Positions 46,563 through 54,792 of a DNA stretch of 64,000 nucleotides are shown one piece after another (positions within the stretch are counted from its first letter, which is position 1; the number at the start of each line of letters is the position of its first letter). Made by a program: the position numbers and the translations under genes. The notes beneath the pieces were generated by a model that worked only from the letters and a program-made list of their open reading frames with translations, did no database searches and was not told the origin of the DNA. Location: contig NZ_LTAX01000002.1 in the NCBI RefSeq assembly GCF_001639745.1, positions 330,057 to 394,056 on the forward strand, written 5' to 3'. The DNA is from Marinomonas gallaica (GTDB lineage: Bacteria; Pseudomonadota; Gammaproteobacteria; Pseudomonadales; Marinomonadaceae).

Positions 46563-48230
46563 ATGAATGATATCGACATCGCTCAAGCAGCGTCATTACA
46601 GCCGATCCGGCATATCGCCGAAAAGCTTGGCATTCCAGAAAGCGCTTTACAGCCATTTGGACACCACAAAGCCAAAGTCGACCTAACCTACCTAAAAACA
46701 CTTGAACACAAACCTGATGGCAAACTCATTCTTGTAACAGGCATTACCCCCACCCCCGCAGGCGAAGGCAAAACCACCACGACGGTAGGACTAACCGACG
46801 CACTCAACCGGCTGGGCCATAATGCCTCAGCGTGCTTACGCGAACCGAGTCTTGGTCCCTGCTTTGGCATGAAAGGCGGCGCGGCTGGCGGTGGCTATGC
46901 GCAGGTCGTTCCGATGGAAGACATCAACCTTCATTTTACCGGCGATTTCCACGCCATCAGTACCGCGCACAACCTACTTTCAGCGTTAATTGACAATCAT
47001 ATTCATTGGGGAAACGAGCTGGAATTCGACCAGCGGCGCATTGTATGGCGACGCGTCATGGACATGAACGACCGGGCCTTGCGTCAAATCACCTGCGCAC
47101 TGGGCGGGCCCAATAATGGCTTCCCACGCCAAGATGGTTTTGACATTACCGTGGCCTCGGAAGTCATGGCGATCTTCTGCCTTGCTCGTCACTTAAAAGA
47201 CTTAGAGCAGCGCTTGGGCAACATCGTCGTCGGCTACCGTCGCGACGAAACACCTATTACAGCCAAAGAGCTTAAAGCCCCCGGCCCGATGTCGGTATTG
47301 TTAAAAGAGGCCCTAGCGCCCAACCTAGTACAAACCCTCGAACACAACCCAGCCTTTGTCCACGGCGGCCCATTCGCTAATATTGCCCATGGCTGTAATT
47401 CGGTGATTGCCACTCGAGCCGCATTGAAGTTGTCCGATTACGTGATCACCGAAGCTGGCTTTGGTGCCGACCTCGGTGCAGAGAAATTTATCGACATCAA
47501 ATGCCGCAGCGCAGGCTTGACTCCCGATGCGACCATCATTGTCGCCACGGTCAGAGCCTTAAAAATGCACGGCGGCGTGAGCAAAGAAGCGCTCGATACA
47601 GAAAACATCGACGCCGTTCGATCGGGTTGCGATAACCTGATTCGACACATTGAGAATATGAAGCAGTTTAACGTGCCCGTACTGGTCGCCGTGAACCGCT
47701 TCACCACCGACTCCGACGCGGAGCTAGAACTGATCCGAGACATCGCCAAATCCCATGGCGTAAGCGCCGAGATTTGCTCACACTGGTCTGACGGCGGCGC
47801 AGGCACCGAAGCCCTCGCCAAGCAAGTCGTAGGCTTAATCCAAACAGAACAGCCCACTTGCCAGCCGCTTTATAACAATGACCTAGGCTTATGGGACAAA
47901 GTCCACACGCTTGCCACGCGTCTGTATCGCGCCGACGACATTACTGCCGACCAAAAAACGCGCGATCATCTTAATATGTTGGAACAGTCTGGATACGGTC
48001 ATTTGCCCGTCTGTATCGCCAAAACACAATACAGCTTCTCAACCGACCCTTCGTTAAAAGGTGCACCCGGTGGACATGTTGTACCGATTCGAGAAGTCCA
48101 TCTGTCCGCAGGGGCAGGTTTTGTCGTCGTCGTTTGCGGAGACATCATGACCATGCCTGGGCTACCACGAGAACCCGCCGCTAACCGCATTGGCCTGACT
48201 GAACAAGGCAATATTGAAGGGCTTTTTTGA
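46563..48230 (+). CDS. fhs: Formate-tetrahydrofolate ligase
   Basis: A 555-residue enzyme, the usual length. It makes 10-formyl-THF from formate, THF and ATP. Visible: [20 protein letters not shown] with the nucleotide-binding loop, [37 protein letters not shown] and the C-terminal [22 protein letters not shown] 46563 preferred, with GAGGTGA nearby; a GTG three codons upstream overlaps that site. No folate genes adjacent. It would feed one-carbon units from formate into purine and serine metabolism. Confidence 0.95.
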   Translation: MNDIDIAQAASLQPIRHIAEKLGIPESALQPFGHHKAKVDLTYLKTLEHKPDGKLILVTGITPTPAGEGKTTTTVGLTDALNRLGHNASACLREPSLGPCFGMKGGAAGGGYAQVVPMEDINLHFTGDFHAISTAHNLLSALIDNHIHWGNELEFDQRRIVWRRVMDMNDRALRQITCALGGPNNGFPRQDGFDITVASEVMAIFCLARHLKDLEQRLGNIVVGYRRDETPITAKELKAPGPMSVLLKEALAPNLVQTLEHNPAFVHGGPFANIAHGCNSVIATRAALKLSDYVITEAGFGADLGAEKFIDIKCRSAGLTPDATIIVATVRALKMHGGVSKEALDTENIDAVRSGCDNLIRHIENMKQFNVPVLVAVNRFTTDSDAELELIRDIAKSHGVSAEICSHWSDGGAGTEALAKQVVGLIQTEQPTCQPLYNNDLGLWDKVHTLATRLYRADDITADQKTRDHLNMLEQSGYGHLPVCIAKTQYSFSTDPSLKGAPGGHVVPIREVHLSAGAGFVVVVCGDIMTMPGLPREPAANRIGLTEQGNIEGLF

Positions 48231-48237
48231 AGCTCTT

Positions 48238-48642
48238 CTACGCCCCCAAAAGTGGTAAATGCTTTCGCTGGTGATAGGTTAAAGCCAGCTCTAAGCAATG
48301 CTTGATGGCAAACTCTGGAATCTGCTGAGATAGATCTAAGACAATGGCGCGATTGCCTTCAAACACCAACGCATCGCCGTGTAACGCGCGAAACGTATCG
48401 ACCAACTTGGTTTGGCAATGAAAGAACAAACGGTAATGCTGTGGCGATGTTGCTTTCCAATCCATACGAATCGGGCTGCCTGATTTCACACGGTAGCTCG
48501 GCTCACCCCATTTTAAAGACTCTTCGACCTGCCCAAGAGCCAACGCATCAGCCAATTCATAGATATAACTGCGCAACACTTCCAGCCGCAACCGCGCATC
48601 TTCAGGGTACTCATCGAACCGTTCTTGCACCGCTTTGTTCAT
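48238..48642 (-). CDS. DUF1801-family protein
   Basis: A 134-residue protein with the DUF1801 pattern: ESLKWGEPSYRVKSGSPIRM in the middle, HYRLFFHCQTKLVDTFRALH and FEGNRAIVLDLSQQIP. The fold is YdhG/YjbR-like. No catalytic role is known. AAAGGCAG precedes the ATG. Convergent with fhs with only 7 bp between stops. It borders the first cassette cluster but has no attC at its own 3' end, so it is not a cassette. Confidence 0.8.
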   Translation of the reverse strand: MNKAVQERFDEYPEDARLRLEVLRSYIYELADALALGQVEESLKWGEPSYRVKSGSPIRMDWKATSPQHYRLFFHCQTKLVDTFRALHGDALVFEGNRAIVLDLSQQIPEFAIKHCLELALTYHQRKHLPLLGA

Positions 48643-48741
48643 TATCACTGCCTTTAGATTTCACGCCACATTCAAAATGAGGTCACTTTATAAACACTCT
48701 AACTCTTTGATATCGCATAGATCCACATCACGACTGCCACC

Positions 48742-48844
48742 ATGGATCGTTAAGGTTTGAGCAACCCAATACAAAAGCTGCCGCATACCGCCTTAAGCAC
48801 TCAAAGCAACACGTTGCGAATTCTTCTTGAGCAGTTTGTTAACC
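48742..48844 (-). other. Degenerate attC site (Vibrio-repeat-like)
   Basis: Read on the minus strand it starts GGTTAACAAACTGCTCAAG and continues with AATTCGCAACGTG and a TATGCGGCAGC core, a pattern like Vibrio cholerae repeats. The distal core end (near 48742-48755) has no clean GTTRRRY, so it is decayed. It lies 17 bp after the stop of the broken toxin gene. Confidence 0.55.
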
Positions 48845-48861
48845 GCGCTCATTATCAAAGG

Positions 48862-49163
48862 TTATTGCTTGTTTAACAGGAATTTACGCAAATCTCGCTC
48901 AGCACGCATAACAAACAGAATAAATACTTTTTCACCGTCTTGTTTACAGAAAACACGACATGGATTAACGACAACTTCACGATAATTTAACTGCTCTAAT
49001 TCTGGCGGAATACGACCCGATTCAGGAAAGGTTTCAAGGCGTTCAACTTTAGAGAAAACTATTTGGCCCCATTGCTTAGCTGCGACAACATTTTCAAGCC
49101 GATGTATTCTGCAATATCGTTGAGGTCAGATAGCGCAGGTTCAGTCCAGATTACTTCAACCAT
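48862..49163 (-). pseudogene. ParE/RelE-family toxin, frameshifted
   Basis: The product would be about 100 residues, starting MVEVIWTEPALSDLNDIAEY, then VAAKQWGQIVFSKVERLETF, PESGRIPPEL and the C-terminal ERDLRKFLLNKQ, a standard ParE/RelE toxin. The frame breaks at an A-tract (49091-49094), where one base is missing relative to the continuous frame; the span is 302 bp instead of a multiple of three. Without repair a short 36-residue peptide is made. The start overlaps the antitoxin stop by 13 bp. Either an inactivating mutation or a sequencing error in the homopolymer. Confidence 0.8.
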
Positions 49164-49408
49164 TTTGACATTTTGTCCTTGGCATCATCATGACTCACCA
49201 CTTTACCATCAGCTAATGCGCGCTCACCTCGTGCTATCCCCTCCAGAATCATCAGACGATTTTGCATAAACTCGTAATCATCAACATCAACCAGATATGC
49301 AGAAGGCTTACCGTGTTTAGTAATTAACACTGGTTCTTTAGTGTCGTCGAGATCAGCAAGTATCTTAGTCGCTTGGCGTTTGAGTGATGTACCGAGCTCT
49401 ACTTTCAT
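49151..49408 (-). CDS. Phd/YefM-family antitoxin
   Basis: An 85-residue antitoxin. The N-terminal Phd fold reads TSLKRQATKILADLDDTKEPVLITKHGKP (in part), then SAYLVDVDDYEFMQNRLMILEGI. The C-terminal tail, DGKVVSHDDAKDKMSKWLK, is the toxin-binding part. It lies upstream of and overlaps the frameshifted ParE/RelE toxin, the normal order. GGAGC precedes the ATG. With the toxin broken it may persist as an orphan antitoxin that can neutralise related toxins. Confidence 0.88.
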   Translation of the reverse strand: MKVELGTSLKRQATKILADLDDTKEPVLITKHGKPSAYLVDVDDYEFMQNRLMILEGIARGERALADGKVVSHDDAKDKMSKWLK

Positions 49409-49431
49409 TAGAGCTGCTCCAAAGGAATATT

Positions 49432-49455
49432 AAAGTGACACTATTCTATCACTTT
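49432..49455 (-). promoter_or_regulatory. Probable operator-promoter of the toxin-antitoxin pair
   Basis: AAAGTGA (49432-49438) and TCACTTT (49449-49455) are inverted 7-mers 10 bp apart, 24 bp before the antitoxin start. A TAGAAT -10-like hexamer on the minus strand lies within. Phd/YefM antitoxins bind such palindromes to autoregulate. Confidence 0.6.
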
Positions 49456-49476
49456 GTGTGTAGCAAGCTCCATGAC

Positions 49477-49575
49477 GGCTAACTGTGTAGCTCTAAGGAG
49501 TCAGGGGAAAATCCGCAAAGCGGCTTATTTGAACGCCGCATTCAGTGGCTTGTCCGCTGCAATGCATTGTTAGCT
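49477..49575 (-). other. attC site of the DUF418 cassette
   Basis: On the minus strand it runs from AGCTAAC (49575-49569) to GTTAGCC (49483-49477), 99 bp, with inner palindromic arms (GCCGCTTTGCGG region). The stop codon of the upstream gene lies in the R'' box, as usual for cassettes. Confidence 0.85.
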
Positions 49576-50649
49576 TGCTACTTTACGGAAAACCCATTCT
49601 AACGGTCCAGTTTTAAAAAACTTAAGCCATACAACACTAAAAACTATCCCGCAAACACAAAATATTAATGCGCTAAGTAGTGAGAAGTTTATTGTCTGAT
49701 TTTCTAACCGACCAATTGACTCAAGGGTACCCATACCAACAATGACGTGAGCAACATACAAGGTCAAAGACAATTGTCCTGTTTTGTACAGCCATTTGTT
49801 GATGTTGCTTTCAGAAAATCTATCTGAAAAGTATAAGCAAGCAACTAGCACAACAACGGCGGAACTGCCAGCAGAGATTATGTATTGGGGCAATGGAGGT
49901 ATAATCGATGTTGAAAACAGAAATGTTACTTCTTCAGATGTCATTTCAAGCGCACTACCATCACCGATAGTTCCTCTTATCAGATAAAAACCACATTCGG
50001 TGACAAGCAAAGTGATGAGTGACAAAGCAAGCAACTTTTTTCTCATCAAGCTTTGGGATAAATCCTGCCTCCCCAGCCACATCCCAAATATCAAAAATGC
50101 TGCCCAGGGAAAGACGGGGTGAAAGCCGTTAAATACTATATGCCTAATCATTCCATCGAATGACCAAAAGTTTTCATACGTTAATGTTGACCAATCCCAG
50201 TTCTGCTCATAATTCAGAAACAGCATTAAGACTGGGAATACCAGCATGATAATTGCCGATATAAATAGTAAGACTTTGTCGTTAACTGTAAATATGGCCG
50301 CAGCTATTAAAAAATAAAAGCCATAAAAATGGAGGATGTCAGCTTCCCATATTGGAGTGTATACAAGACCGATCGCAATCAGTAGTAGCCCGCGTTTTAT
50401 CAGCGATAAACGATTTTTTAATACAAGCGCCCCATCACTAGACTCTCTTGCTTTATTGGTCAGAAATGTCACGCCAACACCTGCAAGAATAACAAACAAG
50501 GCCGATGCTCGACCTTCAAAAAGCCCAGCAAAACTTATCAATAACAGGTTGCCAGTTTCAGCGTTCATGGCAATTTTAAAATTAACAATGACCATGCCGA
50601 AAATTGCCAATGCTCTTGCAAGGTCAAACCCAGTAACTCTTTGCCTCAT
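49570..50649 (-). CDS. DUF418-type membrane protein in a gene cassette
   Basis: A 359-residue membrane protein with about ten helices. It starts RVTGFDLARALAIFGMVIVN, the acyltransferase-3/DUF418 opening, and has RASALFVILAGVGVTF, GFHPVFPWAAFLIFGMWLGR and the late LSLTLYVAHVIVG with the conserved His. AAGGAG precedes the ATG. Members of the DUF418/YeiB family are of unknown substrate; relatives transfer acyl groups to sugars or peptides. It is more A+T-rich than the adjacent housekeeping genes, in keeping with acquisition by the integron. Confidence 0.8.
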   Translation of the reverse strand: MRQRVTGFDLARALAIFGMVIVNFKIAMNAETGNLLLISFAGLFEGRASALFVILAGVGVTFLTNKARESSDGALVLKNRLSLIKRGLLLIAIGLVYTPIWEADILHFYGFYFLIAAAIFTVNDKVLLFISAIIMLVFPVLMLFLNYEQNWDWSTLTYENFWSFDGMIRHIVFNGFHPVFPWAAFLIFGMWLGRQDLSQSLMRKKLLALSLITLLVTECGFYLIRGTIGDGSALEMTSEEVTFLFSTSIIPPLPQYIISAGSSAVVVLVACLYFSDRFSESNINKWLYKTGQLSLTLYVAHVIVGMGTLESIGRLENQTINFSLLSALIFCVCGIVFSVVWLKFFKTGPLEWVFRKVAS

Positions 50650-50665
50650 ATAATCTCCTTGAGAA

Positions 50666-50761
50666 AGCTAACGCTCAGCTCAACTGCGTAGTAAGCTGGC
50701 GGGATTTTTGGAACAAAAAGCGTGGCAGTTTGCGGAGTCAGATTGCTGCTGCTTGTTATAC
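50666..50761 (-). other. attC site of the SDR cassette
   Basis: On the minus strand it runs from GTATAAC (50761-50755) to GTTAGCT (50672-50666), 96 bp, with an imperfect palindrome and unpaired bases. It begins directly after the SDR gene stop. Confidence 0.88.
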
Positions 50762-50762
50762 G

Positions 50763-51566
50763 CTATTCTTGTGATGGCGCCGCCGCACTACCTGCTAAGA
50801 TACCACCATCTACGTTTAGCTCAATTCCCGTAACATATTTTGATTCATCAGACGCCAAATATAAGGCTGCATACGCTACGTCTTTAGCCTCACCCATAGT
50901 GCCGAGAGGCACATCTTTAGCGATGCCTTTAATCGCGGCTTTTCTTACTTCTCCTTCACCTAACATCGCATCCCAAATTGGAGTTAAAATTGCACCTGGG
51001 TGTATAGAATTGCAGCGAATAGGGTAACCTTTTTCTGCGCAGTATAAGGCCACTGTTTTAGTGTGATTCCTTATCGCAGCTTTACTTGATGCATAAGCCG
51101 CCGCTCCCGGAATGCCAACCATACCCGAGCGAGATGATAAATTTACAATACTTGCTGAAATTGAACCTTTCATTAATCTGATGGCCTCTTTACAACCAAA
51201 AGCAACACCATCTAAATTGACACTATGTACTTTGTTCCAGCTATCAATATCTAAATGTTCTGGGTCATGTGGGCCTGAAGTCTCAAGAAACCCTGTGATT
51301 CCGGCATTATTAATTAATACATCCAGTTTTCCATATTTTTCTAAGATATAGTTACTGGTTTCTTCCCAATCCTTTTCACTTGAAACATCTAAATGATGGT
51401 ACTCAGCCTTACCACCAATATCAGTAGCAACCTTTTGGCCTAACTCATCATTAATATCACTAAGGATTACGGTGGCACCTTCTTCACAAAAAAGCTCTGA
51501 CACCGCCTGACCGATACCTCTAGCTGCACCAGTTACTAAAACAATCTTATCTTTCAATCTACCCAC
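50763..51566 (-). CDS. Short-chain dehydrogenase/reductase in a gene cassette
   Basis: A 267-residue classical SDR. The Rossmann start is VLVTGAARGIGQAVSELF with TGxxxGIG, then the LINNAGITGF loop, catalytic Ser in IVNLSSRSGMVG, and the YASSKAAI Tyr-Lys pair; NADH-type Asp follows strand 2 (LSDIND). The C-terminal VTGIELNVDGG is the family ending. The start is GTG with GGAGAGA. The substrate is unknown; such cassette SDRs may act on sterols, alcohols or sugars. Confidence 0.88.
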   Translation of the reverse strand: MGRLKDKIVLVTGAARGIGQAVSELFCEEGATVILSDINDELGQKVATDIGGKAEYHHLDVSSEKDWEETSNYILEKYGKLDVLINNAGITGFLETSGPHDPEHLDIDSWNKVHSVNLDGVAFGCKEAIRLMKGSISASIVNLSSRSGMVGIPGAAAYASSKAAIRNHTKTVALYCAEKGYPIRCNSIHPGAILTPIWDAMLGEGEVRKAAIKGIAKDVPLGTMGEAKDVAYAALYLASDESKYVTGIELNVDGGILAGSAAAPSQE

Positions 51567-51870
51567 GATCTCTCCTATAGCGTATACAGCTTAATAGTGC
51601 GCATGCGTGTTTACGCGGCTCCAGAAATCCCAAATCAAAATTTCTAATGATTTGTTTTAAAAACATTATTCTGGCTTATCCCATAGCAATTCAAAACATG
51701 AAATCGAGAATGCGCGTTATATCAGTTGTCCACAGCACGTTATTCTGACTGTGTCATTGGTTAGTTATTGATCTTAATACACTTTCGCTGACACCTCTAT
51801 GACAGACCGAGAAACTGAACGGTATTCAAATCATAAAAATGCGCATTCGATTTGATAAAGCAAAAATAGA

Positions 51871-51886
51871 CTGTATATACAAACAA
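51871..51886. promoter_or_regulatory. LexA-box-like sequence
   Basis: CTGTATATACAAACAA matches the CTGT-N8-ACAG consensus except for the last base. It sits on the side of cassette cluster 1 where an integrase promoter would be expected, but no integrase gene follows. Confidence 0.3.
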
Positions 51887-51948
51887 GTTTTGGGCTTATC
51901 CACAAGAAGTATAAAAACAATTGAGGCTATTTCTAATTGAGACAAGTC

Positions 51949-52020
51949 CCTCGCTCTGCGAGGTCGTACAACAGAGCAAAGCTGTCGCTTTGATCGCGGA
52001 TACAATCCGCTCATACGCGG
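51949..52020. repeat. REP-like hairpin unit A
   Basis: Contains CCTCGC-TCT-GCGAGG, CAAAGC-TGTC-GCTTTG and a GCGGAT-ACA-ATCCGC hairpin followed by TCATACG. The same parts recur in order in unit B. Confidence 0.75.
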
Positions 52021-52035
52021 CATATTAGCGATATT

Positions 52036-52109
52036 CCAAGTTGTTTAATGAGCGCTGACGCGTCGAAGAATGAGACATGGCGCAAGCGAATTAAACACAT
52101 GGAATAGAG
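52036..52109. repeat. Interspersed repeat, copy 1
   Basis: A 74-bp segment whose core, GTCGAAGAATGAGACATGG then CGCAAGCGAATTAAACAC, recurs at 52318-52402 and 54052-54137 with about 10-20 percent differences by eye. Confidence 0.75.
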
Positions 52110-52188
52110 TCTGCAATAAGGTTAATGAGCACCAACACTGGAGCACTAGTAACCTAGAAGGAAGGTTGCCTAGATTGCGGCGTTGATT

Positions 52189-52303
52189 CCCTCGCGCAGC
52201 GAGGTCTTACAGGTCGCGGCACGGAGTGCGCTCCTACGTGAGGTTCAATGCTGCAGGGCAAAGCTATCGCTTTGATCGCGGATGGAATCCGCTCATACGT
52301 GGT
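52189..52303. repeat. REP-like hairpin unit B (two REP elements)
   Basis: Repeats the CCTCGC/GCGAGG and CAAAGC/GCTTTG hairpins of unit A. It includes two REP-like stems, TCGCGGCACGGAGTGCGCTC and TCGCGGATGGAATCCGCTC, each ending in a TACG box. Confidence 0.75.
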
Positions 52304-52317
52304 AAATAGCGATTTCA

Positions 52318-52402
52318 CATGTGTTTGATTCGCGCTCTTTTAAAAAATAGATAAGGTCGAAGAATGACATGGCACAAGCGAATTAAATACGTGGGATAGA
52401 GC
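52318..52402. repeat. Interspersed repeat, copy 2
   Basis: Starts ACATGTGTTTGATTCG and ends ATACGTGGGATAGAG. It ends 15 bp before the stop of the diguanylate cyclase gene and is in direct orientation to copy 3 on the other side. Confidence 0.75.
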
Positions 52403-52416
52403 CAGCAAAGCAATGA

Positions 52417-53907
52417 TTAGCCAGCGACAAGCTCTTGCGAAACGGCCACACGGTTACGGCCCGCTTTCTTTGCCTGATACATAGCCATATCCGCCCTATT
52501 TAACAATTCGTCAAACTTTTCAGAGTGCTCCAGAGACGCCAAACCGACGCTAACCGTTGCACTGTACCAAGTATTTTCGACACATTGGATAGGCTCTTTT
52601 TCGACACATTGCCTTAGCTGTTCAGCCACTGAATGTGCCTCTATGTGGTCGATCATTGGAAGGAGAACCACAAACTCTTCGCCGCCAATGCGACCGATAT
52701 CACCGATTTTCTTGACCTTCAATATATCGCTACAGACATTCACAATAGCCCTGATCACCCGATCCCCCACTTCATGACCGTATTGATCATTCACTTGCTT
52801 AAAGTGATCAATATCCATCAGCAACACACTAAAGGGTTGTCCTTCATCAAGACACTTTTGATAATCAGTTTGTGCGATTTCTAAAATAGCACGGCGATTG
52901 TAGGTGCCGGTTAGCTCATCGGTCGTGGCCAGATTTTTTAGTTCTTCTTCTATCTTTTTTTGCTCTTCAATTCGCTGAGTGAGCCGCTGCATATTCACTG
53001 CCGCTCTTTTCCGCCACCCCCAGCCAAATAGAACCAATACAATAACCACCAGAGCGCCAGCCATCGCGATCAACATATAGTCTTTCGTGAATTTCCAGCC
53101 ATCTGATGAATCTAAATTAATCCAATAACGGTATATATCGCGTTTCTGCAGCGCCGTAATACTGTCTAGGCTTTTTTGCATAATGGACAACAACGGTGCC
53201 CAGTCATCTCTTACTGCGAAGCGTAAATTCCATTCAAAGCCTGACTCCCCGATTACTTTAAGATTCGTCAGACCATTTTTTTCAATATAGTAAATAGCCG
53301 CCGCGTTGTTCGCGACGATCGCATCGGCCGCCCCATAAGAGACCATCCGCAGTCCAGCCTCTATATCCGGGACACCTAACGCATTGAGTTGCGGGTAGTT
53401 CTCTTGCAAATGTTCATAAGATGCGTAATTTTCGATACCGACGACTTTTTTGCCTACGAGCGCCTCTATTCCATCACCGGCAAACTCTTGACGTACAATA
53501 ATCACCGCGGGCAAGCGTATATAAGGCTCGGTAAACTGCATATACTGACTACGTGCTGCGGTTTTCTCAGCAGCGCCCCACATATCTATTCCACGCGAGC
53601 GCCCTTCAGACATGACTTCGCCCCAATCCTTAAGCTGGACGATCTCTAGCTTCTGCCCTAGATTGAGTTGTTGGTCGATTATTTTAATAAAGTCAGCCGT
53701 AATACCTTGATATTCGTTATCTTCATTAAAGAATTCAACTGGGGGGAAGTTGGGTGCGGGTGCAAAGCGAATCACAGGCTGTTGATCCAGCCATAGTCGT
53801 TCTTCAGGCGTTAAGATATCCTGTCCATGGGATGTGCCTGCCAGACTGATTAGAAGCAGAAATAAAAGCCCCAACCGATTCCTAATCAAACATGTACGTC
53901 CCTTCAT
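52417..53907 (-). CDS. Diguanylate cyclase with periplasmic solute-binding sensor
   Basis: A 496-residue protein: signal/anchor (about 10-25), a family-3 periplasmic binding domain (about 30-270; PVIRFAPAPNFPPVEFFNED, GITADFIKIIDQQLN and GKKVVGIENYASYEHL), a membrane helix (about 285-305), a short coiled coil and a C-terminal GGDEF domain. The cyclase motif is GGEEF, so it should be active. The inhibitory I-site is KIGD rather than RxxD, so product inhibition may be weak. ATG 53907 is chosen with AGGGA; the frame stays open 42 codons upstream. It would link a bound small molecule outside to c-di-GMP production inside. Confidence 0.88.
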   Translation of the reverse strand: MKGRTCLIRNRLGLLFLLLISLAGTSHGQDILTPEERLWLDQQPVIRFAPAPNFPPVEFFNEDNEYQGITADFIKIIDQQLNLGQKLEIVQLKDWGEVMSEGRSRGIDMWGAAEKTAARSQYMQFTEPYIRLPAVIIVRQEFAGDGIEALVGKKVVGIENYASYEHLQENYPQLNALGVPDIEAGLRMVSYGAADAIVANNAAAIYYIEKNGLTNLKVIGESGFEWNLRFAVRDDWAPLLSIMQKSLDSITALQKRDIYRYWINLDSSDGWKFTKDYMLIAMAGALVVIVLVLFGWGWRKRAAVNMQRLTQRIEEQKKIEEELKNLATTDELTGTYNRRAILEIAQTDYQKCLDEGQPFSVLLMDIDHFKQVNDQYGHEVGDRVIRAIVNVCSDILKVKKIGDIGRIGGEEFVVLLPMIDHIEAHSVAEQLRQCVEKEPIQCVENTWYSATVSVGLASLEHSEKFDELLNRADMAMYQAKKAGRNRVAVSQELVAG

Positions 53908-54051
53908 AACATCCCTATGCACAAAATATCCGCTGCTCAATTTACGAGCATTAAATAACCATCCCTTATAGTAATTCAATGACTGCCTATTGACCATCCC
54001 AGAAAAAGCACTCGACCTACAATTAACGACCAACTTTACGCAAGCGCTTTA

Positions 54052-54137
54052 ACATGTGTTTGAATCGAGCATTTTTAAAAACAGATAAGATCGAAGAGTG
54101 AGACTTGGCGCAAGCGAATTAGACACCTGGAATCGAG
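54052..54137. repeat. Interspersed repeat, copy 3
   Basis: Starts ACATGTGTTTGAATCG and carries ATCGAAGAGTGAGACTTGG. With copy 2 it brackets the diguanylate cyclase gene as direct repeats. Confidence 0.75.
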
Positions 54138-54142
54138 CGATA

Positions 54143-54286
54143 CTAAGGTTTAAACGTAGGCCCCATTTCTACTTGATAGGAAATACCCAGTTTGATTTGT
54201 CCGCCGAGCGTTTGGGTGGACGAGTAATACGCCACCCAATCTCCTGCACTCAGGCGTTTCAATGGCCATGCTTTGCCATGGCACAC
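54143..54286 (-). pseudogene. Truncated EVE-domain protein
   Basis: The minus strand here encodes CHGKAWPLKRLSAGDWVAYY followed by SSTQTLGG, the central signature of EVE-domain proteins, which bind modified bases. No N-terminal part is found: an in-frame stop lies just upstream. The C-terminal part after TLGG no longer resembles the family and ends at a stop (54145-54143). It is a remnant of about 47 codons, next to repeat copy 3. Confidence 0.65.
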
Positions 54287-54349
54287 CTACATAAAGCATT
54301 ACTCTAAACCGCTGGCGACATGGTCAGCACTGGCAGAGCGCGCACTGAT

Positions 54350-54715
54350 TCATACAGACAGTCTCATCAAACGAAGACGATGGCCATCGGGATCGGTCAT
54401 CATGAAAGTCTCGCCAAAGCTCAGGGTTTCAATGGGTTGAATCGGCTGCAAACCGAGTGACTGCCAACGACGCCATTGTGCTTGCAGCTCATTTAGGCTG
54501 CCGACGTTTAAGACGACTTCAGCGCCACCGGCCGAGGCATTAGTCGTGGGGATCACTTTATCCTGTTGCCACAAACGCAAGGATTGCCCTACGGGCGTGA
54601 CAAACAGCGCAAAATCATCGGATTGTCTGGTGGGTGGCTGCTCGAGAATCTCGCTGTATAGCGCGACGCTATGGGAAAGGGATGCGACATAAAGTACGAA
54701 ACCACTTAACATCAT
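54350..54715 (-). CDS. VOC-family (glyoxalase-like) protein
   Basis: A 121-residue single-domain VOC protein: FVLYVASLSHSVALYSEIL at the start, VVLNVGSLNELQAQWRRWQ, and TFMMTDPDGHRLRLMRL at the end with the metal-binding or structural DPDGH. GGAGT precedes the ATG. The gene lies 77 bp downstream of a YafY-type regulator on the same strand, a common pairing. Likely metal-dependent or a small-molecule binder; substrate unknown. Confidence 0.8.
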   Translation of the reverse strand: MMLSGFVLYVASLSHSVALYSEILEQPPTRQSDDFALFVTPVGQSLRLWQQDKVIPTTNASAGGAEVVLNVGSLNELQAQWRRWQSLGLQPIQPIETLSFGETFMMTDPDGHRLRLMRLSV

Positions 54716-54792
54716 ATTGATACTCCATTCTGTATTAAGAAGAAGTACAGCATAAAACGCTTATGCGTCAGTTTCTGTCAGTAGGGTTTTGC

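Larger units (their letters stand above)
48742..51590 (-). mobile_element. Integron cassette cluster 1 (no integrase)
   Basis: Three successive gene units (toxin-antitoxin, DUF418, SDR), all on the minus strand, each followed by an attC-like site with R''/R' ends and an imperfect palindrome. This is the [gene + attC] order of an integron array. No tyrosine recombinase gene is seen in the window. The right edge, about 51590, is uncertain. The exact origin (chromosomal superintegron remnant or a CALIN) cannot be told. Confidence 0.75.

Noticed and set aside
54098..54307. 69-residue plus-strand open frame
   Set aside because: It overlaps repeat copy 3 and the EVE remnant on the other strand, and its product shows no domain.
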